Counted from the stretch's first letter, positions 9,111 through 17,065 are shown. The stretch: DNA of 64,000 nt from Amycolatopsis sp. MtRt-6 (GCF_017308975.1 NZ_JADWPD010000026.1:105313-169312); one strand, 5' to 3'. Numbers and translations: made by a program. Notes: a model not told the origin generated them from the letters alone.

Positions 9111-10457
9111 TCAGGCGCGCTGGAGCTGGAACCGCTGGTTGGCGCCACCGGAGGCGGCGTACTGCGAAATGCGGGCCCCGTCGGCGGTCGAGGCGCCCCA
9201 GACGTCGAGCGCGAGCCCGCTGGCGCGGTTGACCAGGCTCACCGCGCCGCCACCCTGGTCGGTGACCTTCCACTGCTGGGTCGTCGCGTTGGTGTCGGGT
9301 TGCTGGGTGACGTCCGCGCCGGAGGCCGTGCTCGCCACCTGCAGGACGAGCCCGCTGTGCCGGGCGCGGATCCGGTAGTAGCCGTCGGTGGTGGCCAGGA
9401 AGTCGAACTGCTGGTTCGCCGCGGTGTGCGGCGCCCACTGGATCAGTGCGGCACCCGCCGCGGTGGACGCCCCGCTGATGTCCGCCGACTTGCCGCTGTG
9501 CGCGGCCACCAGCGAGTAGTTCACGCCGACCTGCACCGGCGGGGTCGGGTTCGGGTCGCTGCCGCCGAACTGGCTGAAGAACTTCCAGATCTCGGTTTTC
9601 GTCCAGCTCCGCGCGCCGCTCTCGCAGCCGGAGCAGCCGTCGACCGGGCCCTGCTGGTGGCCGCCGTCGAACGGCGCCCAGACCACCGGGTAGCCGGCCC
9701 GGCAGCCCGAATAGACGGTCAGGTAGTGGGTCCTGCTGCCCACGGCGGGCTCGGGGGCGTTCTGCGGGGTGCAGCCGTTGTTGCGGACGAAGGTGTCCCG
9801 CAACCCGCGGCCGGCGCCGATGTTGTCCGACACCCCGTGGATGCCCAGGTACGCGACCGGCTGCGTGCCGCCGCTGCACCCGCTGATCGCGCCGGGGGCG
9901 GCGATCGCCGCGACCGCGCGGAAGACGGTCGGCCGGGCGCACGCGAGCGCGTAGCTCATCGCGCCGCCGTAGCTGAAGCCGACGGAGAACAGCTGCGTCG
10001 TGTCGACGCAGAGGTCGTTCGTGATCAGCCGGACCATGTCGTCGGTGAACGTCACGTCCTCGCCGCCGGGATTGCCCCAGCCGTTGTTGAGGCCTTGTGG
10101 CGCCACGAAGATCGTGGAGTTGCCCGACTGCGACTGCATGCCGTAGTAGGCCCAGGCGTAGCCGTCGCTGCCGCCCCCGGCGACCTGTTCGGCGGTGCCA
10201 CCGAGCCAGTGGAAGCCGAAGGCCAGCCGGTGCGGCAGGGTGTTGTCGTAGGTGTCGGGGATCTTCAGGATGAAGCTGCGGCTCTTGCCGTTGCTCTGGA
10301 TGGTGCGTTTCCCGCTGGTGAGCGTGGGATTCTTCCCGCAGCCGGCGCTCGGCGTGCCCGCCGGCGCGGCTTCGGCGGCGGGGGGAGCGGCGCCGACGGC
10401 CAGCGCGAGCAGCGCGGTGGTCACGAAGGTCCGGAACAACGAACGGTGCCTGGGCAT
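9111..10457 (-). CDS. Secreted CE1/PHB-depolymerase-type esterase with ricin-type lectin domain
   Basis: This 448-residue secreted hydrolase has a Sec signal peptide (about residues 1-30, ending AAEA) and an alpha/beta hydrolase domain of the LpqC/CE1 group. That group includes feruloyl and acetylxylan esterases and polyhydroxybutyrate depolymerases. Ser162 lies in GFSYGG. An Asp-containing GIHGVSD segment and FDGGHQ supply likely acid and His. Paired cysteines suggest extracellular disulphides. From about residue 315 it carries a beta-trefoil lectin module nearly identical to that of the downstream GH95 enzyme. Association with glycosidases favours an acyl esterase acting on decorated hemicellulose rather than on a polyester. 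It is divergent from GH127, with a LacI-type palindrome between them. Confidence 0.85.
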   Translation of the reverse strand: MPRHRSLFRTFVTTALLALAVGAAPPAAEAAPAGTPSAGCGKNPTLTSGKRTIQSNGKSRSFILKIPDTYDNTLPHRLAFGFHWLGGTAEQVAGGGSDGYAWAYYGMQSQSGNSTIFVAPQGLNNGWGNPGGEDVTFTDDMVRLITNDLCVDTTQLFSVGFSYGGAMSYALACARPTVFRAVAAIAAPGAISGCSGGTQPVAYLGIHGVSDNIGAGRGLRDTFVRNNGCTPQNAPEPAVGSRTHYLTVYSGCRAGYPVVWAPFDGGHQQGPVDGCSGCESGARSWTKTEIWKFFSQFGGSDPNPTPPVQVGVNYSLVAAHSGKSADISGASTAAGAALIQWAPHTAANQQFDFLATTDGYYRIRARHSGLVLQVASTASGADVTQQPDTNATTQQWKVTDQGGGAVSLVNRASGLALDVWGASTADGARISQYAASGGANQRFQLQRA

Positions 10458-10552
10458 GCAAACCCCTTCGGCCGACGGGGAAATCCTCGAGACGGCTGCT
10501 CAAGGGTGTTTGCGTTGTAGCACGGATTTCGAATGCGCGTCCAGCCGGGAAT

Positions 10553-10615
10553 GAAAATTTCACTTCTGCTGTCGACGCGGGAAATGTTTTGGTGAAAATT
10601 CTGTGAAAGCGTTTC
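10553..10615. promoter_or_regulatory. GAAA-N-TTTC box and GAAA-N3-TTTC palindrome
   Basis: Upstream of the CE1-GH95 operon there is GAAAATTTCAC at 10553-10563 and GAAAGCGTTTC at 10605-10615. The first matches the short GAAA-N-TTTC palindrome described in front of Streptomyces xylanase genes (literature knowledge) and recurs exactly at 38161-38171 upstream of GH3. The second resembles a cre-like LacI-family site. No footprint evidence is available here. Confidence 0.45.
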
Positions 10616-10686
10616 CTGGGCCGGCGCGGCGACGGTCGGCCGGACCGGGCCGGCCGCCGGTCCCCGAGGGTCGTGACAAGCGTTGT

Positions 10687-10700
10687 TGTTAGCGCTAACA
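10687..10700. promoter_or_regulatory. LacI-family operator palindrome TGTTAGCGCTAACA
   Basis: This is a perfect 14-base palindrome with the central CG step typical of LacI-family operators. It sits about 40 bases upstream of the GH127 start and in the same intergenic space as the CE1-GH95 promoter. A variant, TGTTAGCGTTAACG, is at 16970-16983 upstream of GH59, so one regulator encoded elsewhere may control both sites. Confidence 0.7.
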
Positions 10701-10740
10701 TGCACGCCGTCCTTCCGTTCACCGACGATCGGAGCACCTG

Positions 10741-13080
10741 GTGACCTCACCCTTCAGCCGGCGGCGGCTGCTGCAAGCCGCCGGAGCCACCGCCATCGCC
10801 TCCGCGGCCGGATCCGCCGCCGGCTGGGCGCCCGCCGCTTCGGCCGCCGCGGCACCCGCCGCCCTGGCCGCCGCGGCGGCCGGGCCGGTCCGCCCGGACC
10901 TGGGGGTGTCCGCGTACCCCTTCGAGCTCGGCCAGGTGCGGCTGACCGCGAGCCGGTGGCTGGACAACCAGAACCGCACGCAGAACTACCTGCGGTTCGT
11001 CGACGTCAACCGGCTGCTGTACAACTTCCGCGCCAACCACCGGCTCTCCACCGGCGGCGCCGCCACCAACGGCGGCTGGGACGCGCCGGACTTCCCGTTC
11101 CGCAGCCACGTCCAGGGCCACTTCCTGACCGCCTGGGCCCAGCTGTGGGCCGTCGCCGGCGACACCGCCTGCCGGGACAAGGCCACGACGATGGTCGCCG
11201 AGCTCGCCAAGTGCCAGGCGAACAACGGCGCCGCCGGGTTCGCCGCCGGCTACCTGTCCGGCTTCCCCGAGTCGGACTTCGACAACCTCGAAGCCGGGCG
11301 GCTGACGAACGGCAACGTGCCGTACTACTGCATCCACAAGACCATGGCCGGCCTGCTCGACGTGTGGCAGTACATCGGCAGCACGCAGGCCCGGGACGTG
11401 CTGCTCAACCTGGCGGGCTGGGTCGACCGGCGGACCGCCCGGCTCAGTGCCGCGCAGATGCAGTCGGTGCTGAAGACCGAGTTCGGCGGCATGAACGCGG
11501 TGCTCACCGACCTCTACCAGTTCACCGGCGACGCGCGGTGGCTGACCGCCGCGCAGCGGTTCGACCACGCCGCCGTCTTCGACCCGCTGGCCGCCAACCG
11601 CGACGAGCTCAACGGGCTGCACGCCAACACGCAGATCCCCAAGTGGATCGGCGCCGCCCGGGAGTACAAGGCCACCGGCACCACCCGCTACCGCGACATC
11701 GCCACGAACGCCTGGAACATCACCGTCGGCGCGCACACCTACGCCATCGGCGGCAACAGCCAGGCCGAGCACTTCCGCGCGCCCAACGCGATCGCCGGCT
11801 ACCTCAACGCCGACACCTGCGAGAGCTGCAACACCTACAACATGCTCAAGCTGACCCGGGAGCTGTTCGCGCTGTACCCGGACCGCGCCGACCTGGCCGA
11901 CTACTACGAGCGGGCCCTGCTCAACCAGATGATCGGCCAGCAGAACCCGGCCGACAGCCACGGGCACGTCACGTACTTCAGCTCGCTCAACCCGGGCGGC
12001 CGCCGGGGCGTCGGCCCGGCGTGGGGCGGCGGCACCTGGAGCACCGACTACAACTCGTTCTGGTGCTGCCAGGGCAGCGGTATCGAGACCCAGACGAAGC
12101 TGGCCGACTCGATCTACTTCTACTCCGGCACGACGTTGATCGTGAACCTGTTCCTGCCCTCGGTGCTCAACTGGACGCAGCGCGGGATCACGGTCACCCA
12201 GACGACGTCGTTCCCGGTCGGTGACACGACGACGTTGACCGTGACCGGGAGCGGGACCTGGGCGATGCGGATCCGGATCCCGGGGTGGACCTCCGGGGCG
12301 ACGATCAGCGTCAACGGGGTTGCGCAGAACGTCGCGACCACTCCGGGTAGCTACGCCACCTTGTCCCGGACCTGGACGTCCGGGGACACCGTCACCGTCC
12401 GGTTGCCGATGAAGGTTGCCCTGAAGCCGGCCAACGACAACGCGAACGTCGCCGCTGTCACCTATGGTCCGGTTGTCCTCGCCGGGAACTACGGCTCCAG
12501 TACGCTGCCGTCGCTCAACCCCGCTTCGGTCACCCGGACCAGCAGCAGTGCGCTGACCTTCAGTGCCACCGCGAACGGTTCCGCGGTCAATCTGGTTCCT
12601 TTCTATGACGCGCAGGGTTTTCCGTACACCGTTTACTGGAACACCGGTGGTGCCGGGGCGACCACCTACCGGCTGGTCAATGTCGGGAGCGGGCTGGTGC
12701 TCGGTGTCGAGAACATGTCCACCGCCGATGGGGGATGGGCTCTGCAGTGGTCGGACAGCGGTACCGCCGACCACAACTGGGAGATGATCGCCGACGGGAG
12801 TGCCGTGCGGTTCCGGAACGCCCACAGCGGGAAGGTGCTCGGGGTGCTCGACATGTCCACCGCGGACGGGGCTCGGGTGCTTCAGTGGTCGGACAACGGG
12901 ACCGCTGATCATCGGTGGACGCTTCTCGACCAGGGGGACGGGACCTCGAAGATCCGGAATGTCAACAGCGGGAAGTTGCTGACCATCGCGAACGGGTCTA
13001 CCGCTGCTGGTGCCTATGCCGTGCAGGGGCCGGACAACGGTGCCGCGGCCAATCGGTGGCGGTTGGTGCGGAACGGCTGA
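10741..13080 (+). CDS. GH127 family beta-L-arabinofuranosidase with ricin-type lectin domain
   Basis: This 779-residue secreted enzyme belongs to family GH127 (formerly DUF1680), which releases beta-L-arabinofuranose from plant glycoproteins and side chains. The leader FSRRRLLQAAG is a Tat signal followed by a long Ala-rich stretch. The cysteine/zinc active site of HypBA1 is preserved: Glu361 and Cys363 in TCESCNTYN, and Cys442-Cys443 in FWCCQG, where the first Cys of the pair is the nucleophile in the family. Glu343 is a candidate acid/base. A three-fold beta-trefoil covers about residues 640-779, with repeats MSTADG and LQWSD. The start is GTG with a GGAGC site. A LacI-type palindrome precedes it. 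Codon use relaxes (less GC at third positions) towards the 3' end. Confidence 0.9.
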   Translation: MTSPFSRRRLLQAAGATAIASAAGSAAGWAPAASAAAAPAALAAAAAGPVRPDLGVSAYPFELGQVRLTASRWLDNQNRTQNYLRFVDVNRLLYNFRANHRLSTGGAATNGGWDAPDFPFRSHVQGHFLTAWAQLWAVAGDTACRDKATTMVAELAKCQANNGAAGFAAGYLSGFPESDFDNLEAGRLTNGNVPYYCIHKTMAGLLDVWQYIGSTQARDVLLNLAGWVDRRTARLSAAQMQSVLKTEFGGMNAVLTDLYQFTGDARWLTAAQRFDHAAVFDPLAANRDELNGLHANTQIPKWIGAAREYKATGTTRYRDIATNAWNITVGAHTYAIGGNSQAEHFRAPNAIAGYLNADTCESCNTYNMLKLTRELFALYPDRADLADYYERALLNQMIGQQNPADSHGHVTYFSSLNPGGRRGVGPAWGGGTWSTDYNSFWCCQGSGIETQTKLADSIYFYSGTTLIVNLFLPSVLNWTQRGITVTQTTSFPVGDTTTLTVTGSGTWAMRIRIPGWTSGATISVNGVAQNVATTPGSYATLSRTWTSGDTVTVRLPMKVALKPANDNANVAAVTYGPVVLAGNYGSSTLPSLNPASVTRTSSSALTFSATANGSAVNLVPFYDAQGFPYTVYWNTGGAGATTYRLVNVGSGLVLGVENMSTADGGWALQWSDSGTADHNWEMIADGSAVRFRNAHSGKVLGVLDMSTADGARVLQWSDNGTADHRWTLLDQGDGTSKIRNVNSGKLLTIANGSTAAGAYAVQGPDNGAAANRWRLVRNG

Positions 13081-13118
13081 GCTGTGTTTCTCCGCCACCC
13101 CGAAGCCCGATTGTGACT

Positions 13119-13178
13119 ACGGCCGGCGGCACCGCGTCAAGGCGGGAAAGCGTGCCTTGACCCGGCACCGCCGGCCGT
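13119..13178. terminator. Long hairpin, probable bidirectional terminator
   Basis: Arms of 25 bases at 13119-13143 and 13154-13178 pair at 22 positions around a 10-base loop. The hairpin lies between the stops of two convergent genes (GH127 and the DUF4230 protein), as expected for a shared terminator. There is no U-tract, which is normal in high-GC actinomycetes. Confidence 0.6.
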
Positions 13179-13264
13179 GTTCTGGCTTCGGATCGGGGTT
13201 GCGGGGGGCCTGGGTGCCGCCGTGGCCGGGTCTTGTGGTGACCTCTCGGTTCTCTTTGCGCTGC

Positions 13265-13933
13265 TCAACCGGTGTCGCTGTCGGCGTACTTGATGGTGAT
13301 GTTCTTGAAGCCGAGCGACTGCAGGAGGCCGGTCAGCATCGTGCGGGTGTTCCGTTCCGCGTCGGCCTTCAGTGAGCTCTTCGCGGCCGCGGCCTGGATC
13401 TGCTTCTGGGCCAGCTCGTACAACGCCTGCTGGGAGTTCGGGTTGCCGTTGAGGAACTCGTTGATCCGGGTGAACAGACCCTGCTGCTGCGCGTACACGT
13501 GGGACTCGTGCACGTCGAGCGTCGCCGGTGCCAGTTGCGCGTGCCCCAACGTGATCGTGGCCGACTGGCGGTCGTCGGAGACCTGGACCGCGTTGCCCTT
13601 CAGGTGCGAAAAGTCCACGTAGGCGTTGTTCGTGCCGACGCCGATGAACAGGGTGTCGCTGCCCACCAGGAAGCTCGGCAGGATGGAACTGGTCGTGATG
13701 TCGACGACCACCTGGAACGAACCGCTGGCCGCCTCGTACCGGGACAGCTCGACGATCGACTGCAGCAGCACCGGGCCGGAGTGCTCCTCGGTCTTCTGGG
13801 CGAACGGGTTGCGCAACTGGGGTAACAGGTGCACGGCCGAGGCGACGAGGACCGCCGCGATCAGCACCACCACAGCCGCGGCCAATGCGACGAGCCGTTT
13901 GCCCCAAGCTCCCATGCCGGGAGGAATACCCAC
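13265..13933 (-). CDS. DUF4230 family membrane-anchored protein
   Basis: This 222-residue protein has one N-terminal membrane helix (about residues 12-32) and an extracytoplasmic domain of the DUF4230 family, recognised from the block LLQSIVELSRYEAASGSF and the YAQQQG segment. The C-terminal half is helical and rich in Ala, Gln and Lys. The function of the family is unknown; members are widespread, single-pass and typically about 200 residues, so this copy looks complete. It is divergent from a tiny membrane peptide gene and convergent with GH127. Nothing links it to carbohydrate degradation except position. Confidence 0.75.
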   Translation of the reverse strand: MGIPPGMGAWGKRLVALAAAVVVLIAAVLVASAVHLLPQLRNPFAQKTEEHSGPVLLQSIVELSRYEAASGSFQVVVDITTSSILPSFLVGSDTLFIGVGTNNAYVDFSHLKGNAVQVSDDRQSATITLGHAQLAPATLDVHESHVYAQQQGLFTRINEFLNGNPNSQQALYELAQKQIQAAAAKSSLKADAERNTRTMLTGLLQSLGFKNITIKYADSDTG

Positions 13934-13986
13934 GCTGTGGCCCGGCCAACCGAGGGGTACGGTCGGGCCGGGCGAAGGGAGACGTC

Positions 13987-14121
13987 GTGCGCAAGTGGTG
14001 GCTGTGGATCCTGCTGGTCGTCCTCGTCATCCTGGTGCTGGGCCTGATCTTCGGCAGCGGCTACCGCCGGGGGACCCCGGTCGGCGCGCCGGCGGGCCCG
14101 GTGGTGGTCCGGGCCGCCTGA
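13987..14121 (+). CDS. Small single-pass membrane peptide (44 aa), unknown function
   Basis: A GTG start at 13987 is preceded by GAAGGGAG, a good ribosome site. The product opens with VRKWWLWILL, continues as one hydrophobic helix of about 18 residues and ends in a short Gly/Pro-rich tail. Such small proteins are common in actinomycetes. It is divergent from the DUF4230 gene and convergent with the TetR gene ending at 14123. I do not recognise a family and infer only membrane location. Confidence 0.55.
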   Translation: MRKWWLWILLVVLVILVLGLIFGSGYRRGTPVGAPAGPVVVRAA

Positions 14122-14122
14122 A

Positions 14123-14695
14123 TCACCGGGTCCGGGCGTCGCGGTAGCTCAGAATGCCTTCCACGCCGCGGAGGAACGTCGCGCAGATCGGGGCCGGGTC
14201 GGTGAGGCAGCCCGCGGCCATGGCGCCGTCGCGCAGCATCACGAAGTGCTGGGCCGCCGGCTCCGGGGCGGTCTCGCCCGTTTCGGCGAGCAGTTCCGTG
14301 ACGGTCTCCAGGAACCACTGCCGGTGCGCCAGCACGGCTTGGTGGACCGGGTGCGCGGGGTCCGGGTACTCCGCGGCGGCGTTGAGGAACGCGCAGCCGC
14401 GGAACCCGGGCGCCCGGATGCCGTCGGCGATCGTCGCCGCGACCGCCCGGACGGCGTCGGCGGGTGAGCGGTTCGCCGAGGACGTCCGCGCGGCGGCCAC
14501 GTCGGCGCGGATCATGCGGTCGGCTTCGGTCAGGTAGGCGACCAGCAGGTCGTCCTTGCTCGGGAAGTGGCGGTAGAGCGTGGCCCGCGTGACGCCCGCT
14601 TCGGCGATGACCCGGTCGATACCGACCGAATGCAGGCCCTCGCCGTAGAACAGCCGGCTCGCCGAGGCCAGCAGCCGTGCGCGTGCTTCGGACAC
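14123..14695 (-). CDS. TetR/AcrR family transcriptional regulator
   Basis: This 190-residue repressor has the HTH IDRVIAEAGVTRATLYRHFP (about residues 25-45) and a C-terminal domain with a conserved CAFLNAAAEYPDP segment, a TetR subgroup common in actinomycetes. The GTG at 14695 is chosen because family sequence begins there; the open frame continues upstream but that part is low-complexity Arg-rich and overlaps the operator. It is divergent from a membrane-protein gene, with paired inverted repeats between the two, so it probably represses both itself and the neighbour. Confidence 0.88.
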   Translation of the reverse strand: MSEARARLLASASRLFYGEGLHSVGIDRVIAEAGVTRATLYRHFPSKDDLLVAYLTEADRMIRADVAAARTSSANRSPADAVRAVAATIADGIRAPGFRGCAFLNAAAEYPDPAHPVHQAVLAHRQWFLETVTELLAETGETAPEPAAQHFVMLRDGAMAAGCLTDPAPICATFLRGVEGILSYRDARTR

Positions 14696-14734
14696 TGGAC
14701 GTCCCACCTCCCGGTTCGCTGATCCGAGCCTAGC

Positions 14735-14810
14735 AGATAGAACGGTCGGTCTTGACGGCGGTGGCCGCGCGCTGTCATAGTCGTCGGCAACGAGACAGAT
14801 CGTTCTATCT
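14735..14810. promoter_or_regulatory. Paired TetR-type operators in divergent promoter
   Basis: AGATAGAACGGTCGGTCT at 14735-14752 and AGACAGATCGTTCTATCT at 14793-14810 are inverted copies of one element; the reverse complement of the second differs from the first at 3 of 18 positions. Each is also a loose palindrome. They flank the divergent start regions of the TetR gene and the membrane protein at 14824, which is the expected arrangement for autoregulation. Confidence 0.7.
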
Positions 14811-14823
14811 ACCGGGAGAGTGC

Positions 14824-15375
14824 ATGACCACGAACACCGCTCCGGCCGCCGGCGTCGCGGAATCCCTGCGCCGGCTCTACTTCGTCCGGTTCGGCTTCGC
14901 CCTCGTCTGGGCGGGCCTGCTCTTCGCGACGGCGTCGAGCCTCGGCCCGGTCGCCATCGCGTTGCTGGTGCTGTACCCGCTGTTCGACGTGGTCGCCGCC
15001 GTGCTCGACGCACGTTCGGCGACGGCCGGCAAGCCGATCGCGGCGCTCTATCTGAACGTCGCGATCAGCCTGCTCGCCGCCGCCGGCCTGGCCGTCGCCG
15101 CCGCGTCCGGGATCCCGGACGTCCTGCGGGTGTGGGGCGGCTGGGCGATCGTGGCCGGTCTCGTCCAGCTCTTCGTGGGCGCCGCCCGGCGTGGCCTCGG
15201 CGGCCAGTGGCCGATGATCCTCAGTGGCTCGATCTCCGTCGTGGCCGGCACTTCCTTCATCATTCAGGCCACAATGGACGGTGCGTCGCTGACGGCACTG
15301 GCCGGCTATGCCACGCTGGGCGGCGTCTTCTTCCTCGTCTCCGCGCTGCGGCTCAGGAGCAGGACGTCCCGTTGA
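14824..15375 (+). CDS. DUF308/HdeD-like multi-pass membrane protein
   Basis: This 183-residue protein is mostly hydrophobic, with about five or six predicted membrane helices. The layout (FGFALVWAGLLFATA, paired short helices, then TLGGVFFLVSALRLR) resembles DUF308/HdeD-like proteins. The ATG at 14824 follows a GGGAGAG ribosome site. It is probably induced when the divergent TetR repressor leaves the operators at 14735-14810. No transport motif is visible, so its role is unknown. Its 3' end overlaps the convergent GH6 gene by 23 bases. Confidence 0.75.
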   Translation: MTTNTAPAAGVAESLRRLYFVRFGFALVWAGLLFATASSLGPVAIALLVLYPLFDVVAAVLDARSATAGKPIAALYLNVAISLLAAAGLAVAAASGIPDVLRVWGGWAIVAGLVQLFVGAARRGLGGQWPMILSGSISVVAGTSFIIQATMDGASLTALAGYATLGGVFFLVSALRLRSRTSR

Positions 15376-16696
15376 GCGTCGGCTCCTGGAACGGCGGCGT
15401 GCCGCCGTTGTAGTTCGCGTTGTAGCCGAGCGTGGTCGTCGCGTTCGTGCCCAGGCTGCCGTTCCACGACGCGTTGCCGACCGTGACGACGTCGCCGCCG
15501 TCGCTCCAGGTCCCGTTCCAGCCGTTGGTGACGGTCACGCCGGGCGCGGAGAACTTCAGTGTCCAGTTGCTGAGGGCCGCACCGCGGTTCTCGATGACGA
15601 TTTCGCCGGTGTACCCGGTCGGCCAGCTGCTGACCACCCGGTGCGTGACCTTGCAGCCGCCGGTCGGCTGCGGGGTCGTGGTGGTCGGCGTCGTCGGCGT
15701 GGTGGGCGTCGTCGGCGTCGTCGGGGTGGTGGTCGGGACCGGCCCGGCCGCGATGGCGAGGTCGTAGGCCCGCTGGGGCACGAACTGGCCGGCCGTGGCG
15801 ATGCAGCCGTCCGCCTCACCCGGCGGCTTGACCCACAGGAACGCGTCGATCTGGCCGTCCCCGGTCTGGTTGGTGCTCGGGGTGCCGATCGCGCGCCCGG
15901 CCGGGTCGCACCACTCGCTGCCCAGCGGCCCGTTGCCGTTGCGGCTCGTGTCGACCACCGCTTTCAGCCGGGAGTCGCCGAGCTGGCCGAGGATCGCCTT
16001 GGCGTAGGCGACTTCGTCGGCGGTCGAGCGGTAGTTGGACACGTTGGTGGAGATGCCGTCGGCGCTGTTGGAGATGTCCGCGGCCCGCAGCCGTGCCGCC
16101 GCCTCGCCGGGCGCCAGCCAGGCGGAGTGCCCGATGTCGAAGTACACCTTCGCCTGGCTCGAGCCCGCCTTGAGCTTCTTGCCCGCGTACGCCATCGACG
16201 CCGTGGTCTGACGCTGCTGGTCGCTGTTCTGGCAGCTCGTCATCAGGGGCAGCACGTCGGGCTCGAGCACGATGGCCGCGGGGCGGCCCGCCAGGCCGGC
16301 CGCCACCTGGTCGATCCAGGCGCGGTAGGCGTCGTGCGACGGCGCGCCGCCGCTGCTCGCGCCGCCGCAGTCGCGGTTGGGGATGTCGTAGACCACCATG
16401 ATCGGGATCTTGCCCGCGGCCGCCGCCGCGCTGGTGTAGGCGTCCACCTCGCCGCGCACCGTGGACGTGTTCGTGGTGGTGAACCACCGCCCCTGCGGGA
16501 CCGCGGCGATGCGGTCGCGGATCACCGCGGTGCGCGAGTCGCCCGGGTTCGCCGCGACCCACTTGGCCGCGTTGGTGGTCGGGTCGGTGTAGTACGCCGA
16601 GGCGGCGGCCTGCGCGCCGGTCCACGTCGTCATGGCGACGACGCCGGTCACGGCCACGGCGGCGAGCCCGCCGGCGGCCACTGTCCTGCTTCGCAT
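15353..16696 (-). CDS. GH6 family cellulase (endoglucanase type) with C-terminal CBM2
   Basis: This 447-residue secreted enzyme hydrolyses beta-1,4-glucan with inversion. A Sec signal peptide ends near AQAAA. The GH6 domain (about residues 35-305) has the hallmark VVYDIPNRDCGG with catalytic acid Asp109, matching Asp117 of Thermobifida Cel6A, then IVLEPDVLP, FDIGHSAWL and VVDTSRNGNGP. Its size and shortened loops fit an endoglucanase. A Thr-Pro linker (TTPT repeats) joins a C-terminal CBM2 with conserved Trp residues (GWNGTW, NASWNGSL) and bounding cysteines. The ATG at 16696 is chosen because the signal peptide begins there. A perfect CelR-type palindrome lies 41 bases upstream. Confidence 0.93.
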   Translation of the reverse strand: MRSRTVAAGGLAAVAVTGVVAMTTWTGAQAAASAYYTDPTTNAAKWVAANPGDSRTAVIRDRIAAVPQGRWFTTTNTSTVRGEVDAYTSAAAAAGKIPIMVVYDIPNRDCGGASSGGAPSHDAYRAWIDQVAAGLAGRPAAIVLEPDVLPLMTSCQNSDQQRQTTASMAYAGKKLKAGSSQAKVYFDIGHSAWLAPGEAAARLRAADISNSADGISTNVSNYRSTADEVAYAKAILGQLGDSRLKAVVDTSRNGNGPLGSEWCDPAGRAIGTPSTNQTGDGQIDAFLWVKPPGEADGCIATAGQFVPQRAYDLAIAAGPVPTTTPTTPTTPTTPTTPTTTTPQPTGGCKVTHRVVSSWPTGYTGEIVIENRGAALSNWTLKFSAPGVTVTNGWNGTWSDGGDVVTVGNASWNGSLGTNATTTLGYNANYNGGTPPFQEPTLNGTSCS

Positions 16697-16736
16697 GCAC
16701 GTTCTCCTTCGAACGAGGGGCGCCGGAAACACTGCC

Positions 16737-16750
16737 TGGGAGCGCTCCCA
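16737..16750. promoter_or_regulatory. CelR-type operator TGGGAGCGCTCCCA
   Basis: This perfect 14-base palindrome is identical to the operator bound by CelR, the cellobiose-responsive LacI-family repressor of Thermobifida fusca and streptomycete cellulase genes (literature knowledge). It lies 41 bases upstream of the GH6 cellulase start. No celR gene is present in the window. Confidence 0.85.
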
Positions 16751-16969
16751 GCAATCGGAGACTGTAGCCGGGGAAGGCGGTCCGGGAAAGGGGTCACGGC
16801 TGTTGTGCTCGCTCGCCGACGCGAAAATTACATTTGCGCGATGCGTTGTTGCACGGCCGTGAAACCTCGCTGAGCAGCGAGGATGCTCTTCCGGCGAAGG
16901 ATGCGATGCGTTGTTTCGTAAAGTGCGGCTGCCGGGTGGGGCCGGCAGTTTGTTCGGGGCAAGGGTGAC

Positions 16970-16983
16970 TGTTAGCGTTAACG
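16970..16983. promoter_or_regulatory. LacI-type operator, imperfect (TGTTAGCGTTAACG)
   Basis: It differs from the perfect palindrome at 10687-10700 in two positions. It lies 83 bases upstream of the GH59 start, so GH59 and the GH127/CE1/GH95 group may share a regulator distinct from CelR. Confidence 0.55.
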
Positions 16984-17065
16984 CCCGGTGTGTTCGCCGC
17001 CGGCCGATTGTTGCGCCGGCAGGCCCGAGAGTTTCGCCGCCCCTTCGTCGGAAGCGAGGACAACC

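Larger units (their letters stand above)
16697..17065. other. 369-base divergent intergenic region with several short repeats
   Basis: Besides the two operator palindromes listed separately, this region holds GCGATGCGTTGTT twice in direct orientation (16838-16850 and 16903-16915). Between them is a perfect 7-base-arm palindrome, CCTCGCTGAGCAGCGAGG, at 16865-16882. The segment GCGTTGTTGCACGG (16843-16856) recurs with one change at 10512-10525 upstream of the CE1 gene. No coding region is supported. Confidence 0.6.

Noticed and set aside
6510..10520. Plus-strand open frame of 1336 codons across GH95 and CE1
   Set aside because: Spans two well-supported minus-strand genes and the gap between them; low-complexity translation.
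15655..15735. Short tandem DNA repeat (GTCGGCGTGGTG-like)
   Set aside because: It encodes the Thr-Pro linker between the GH6 and CBM2 domains and needs no separate explanation.
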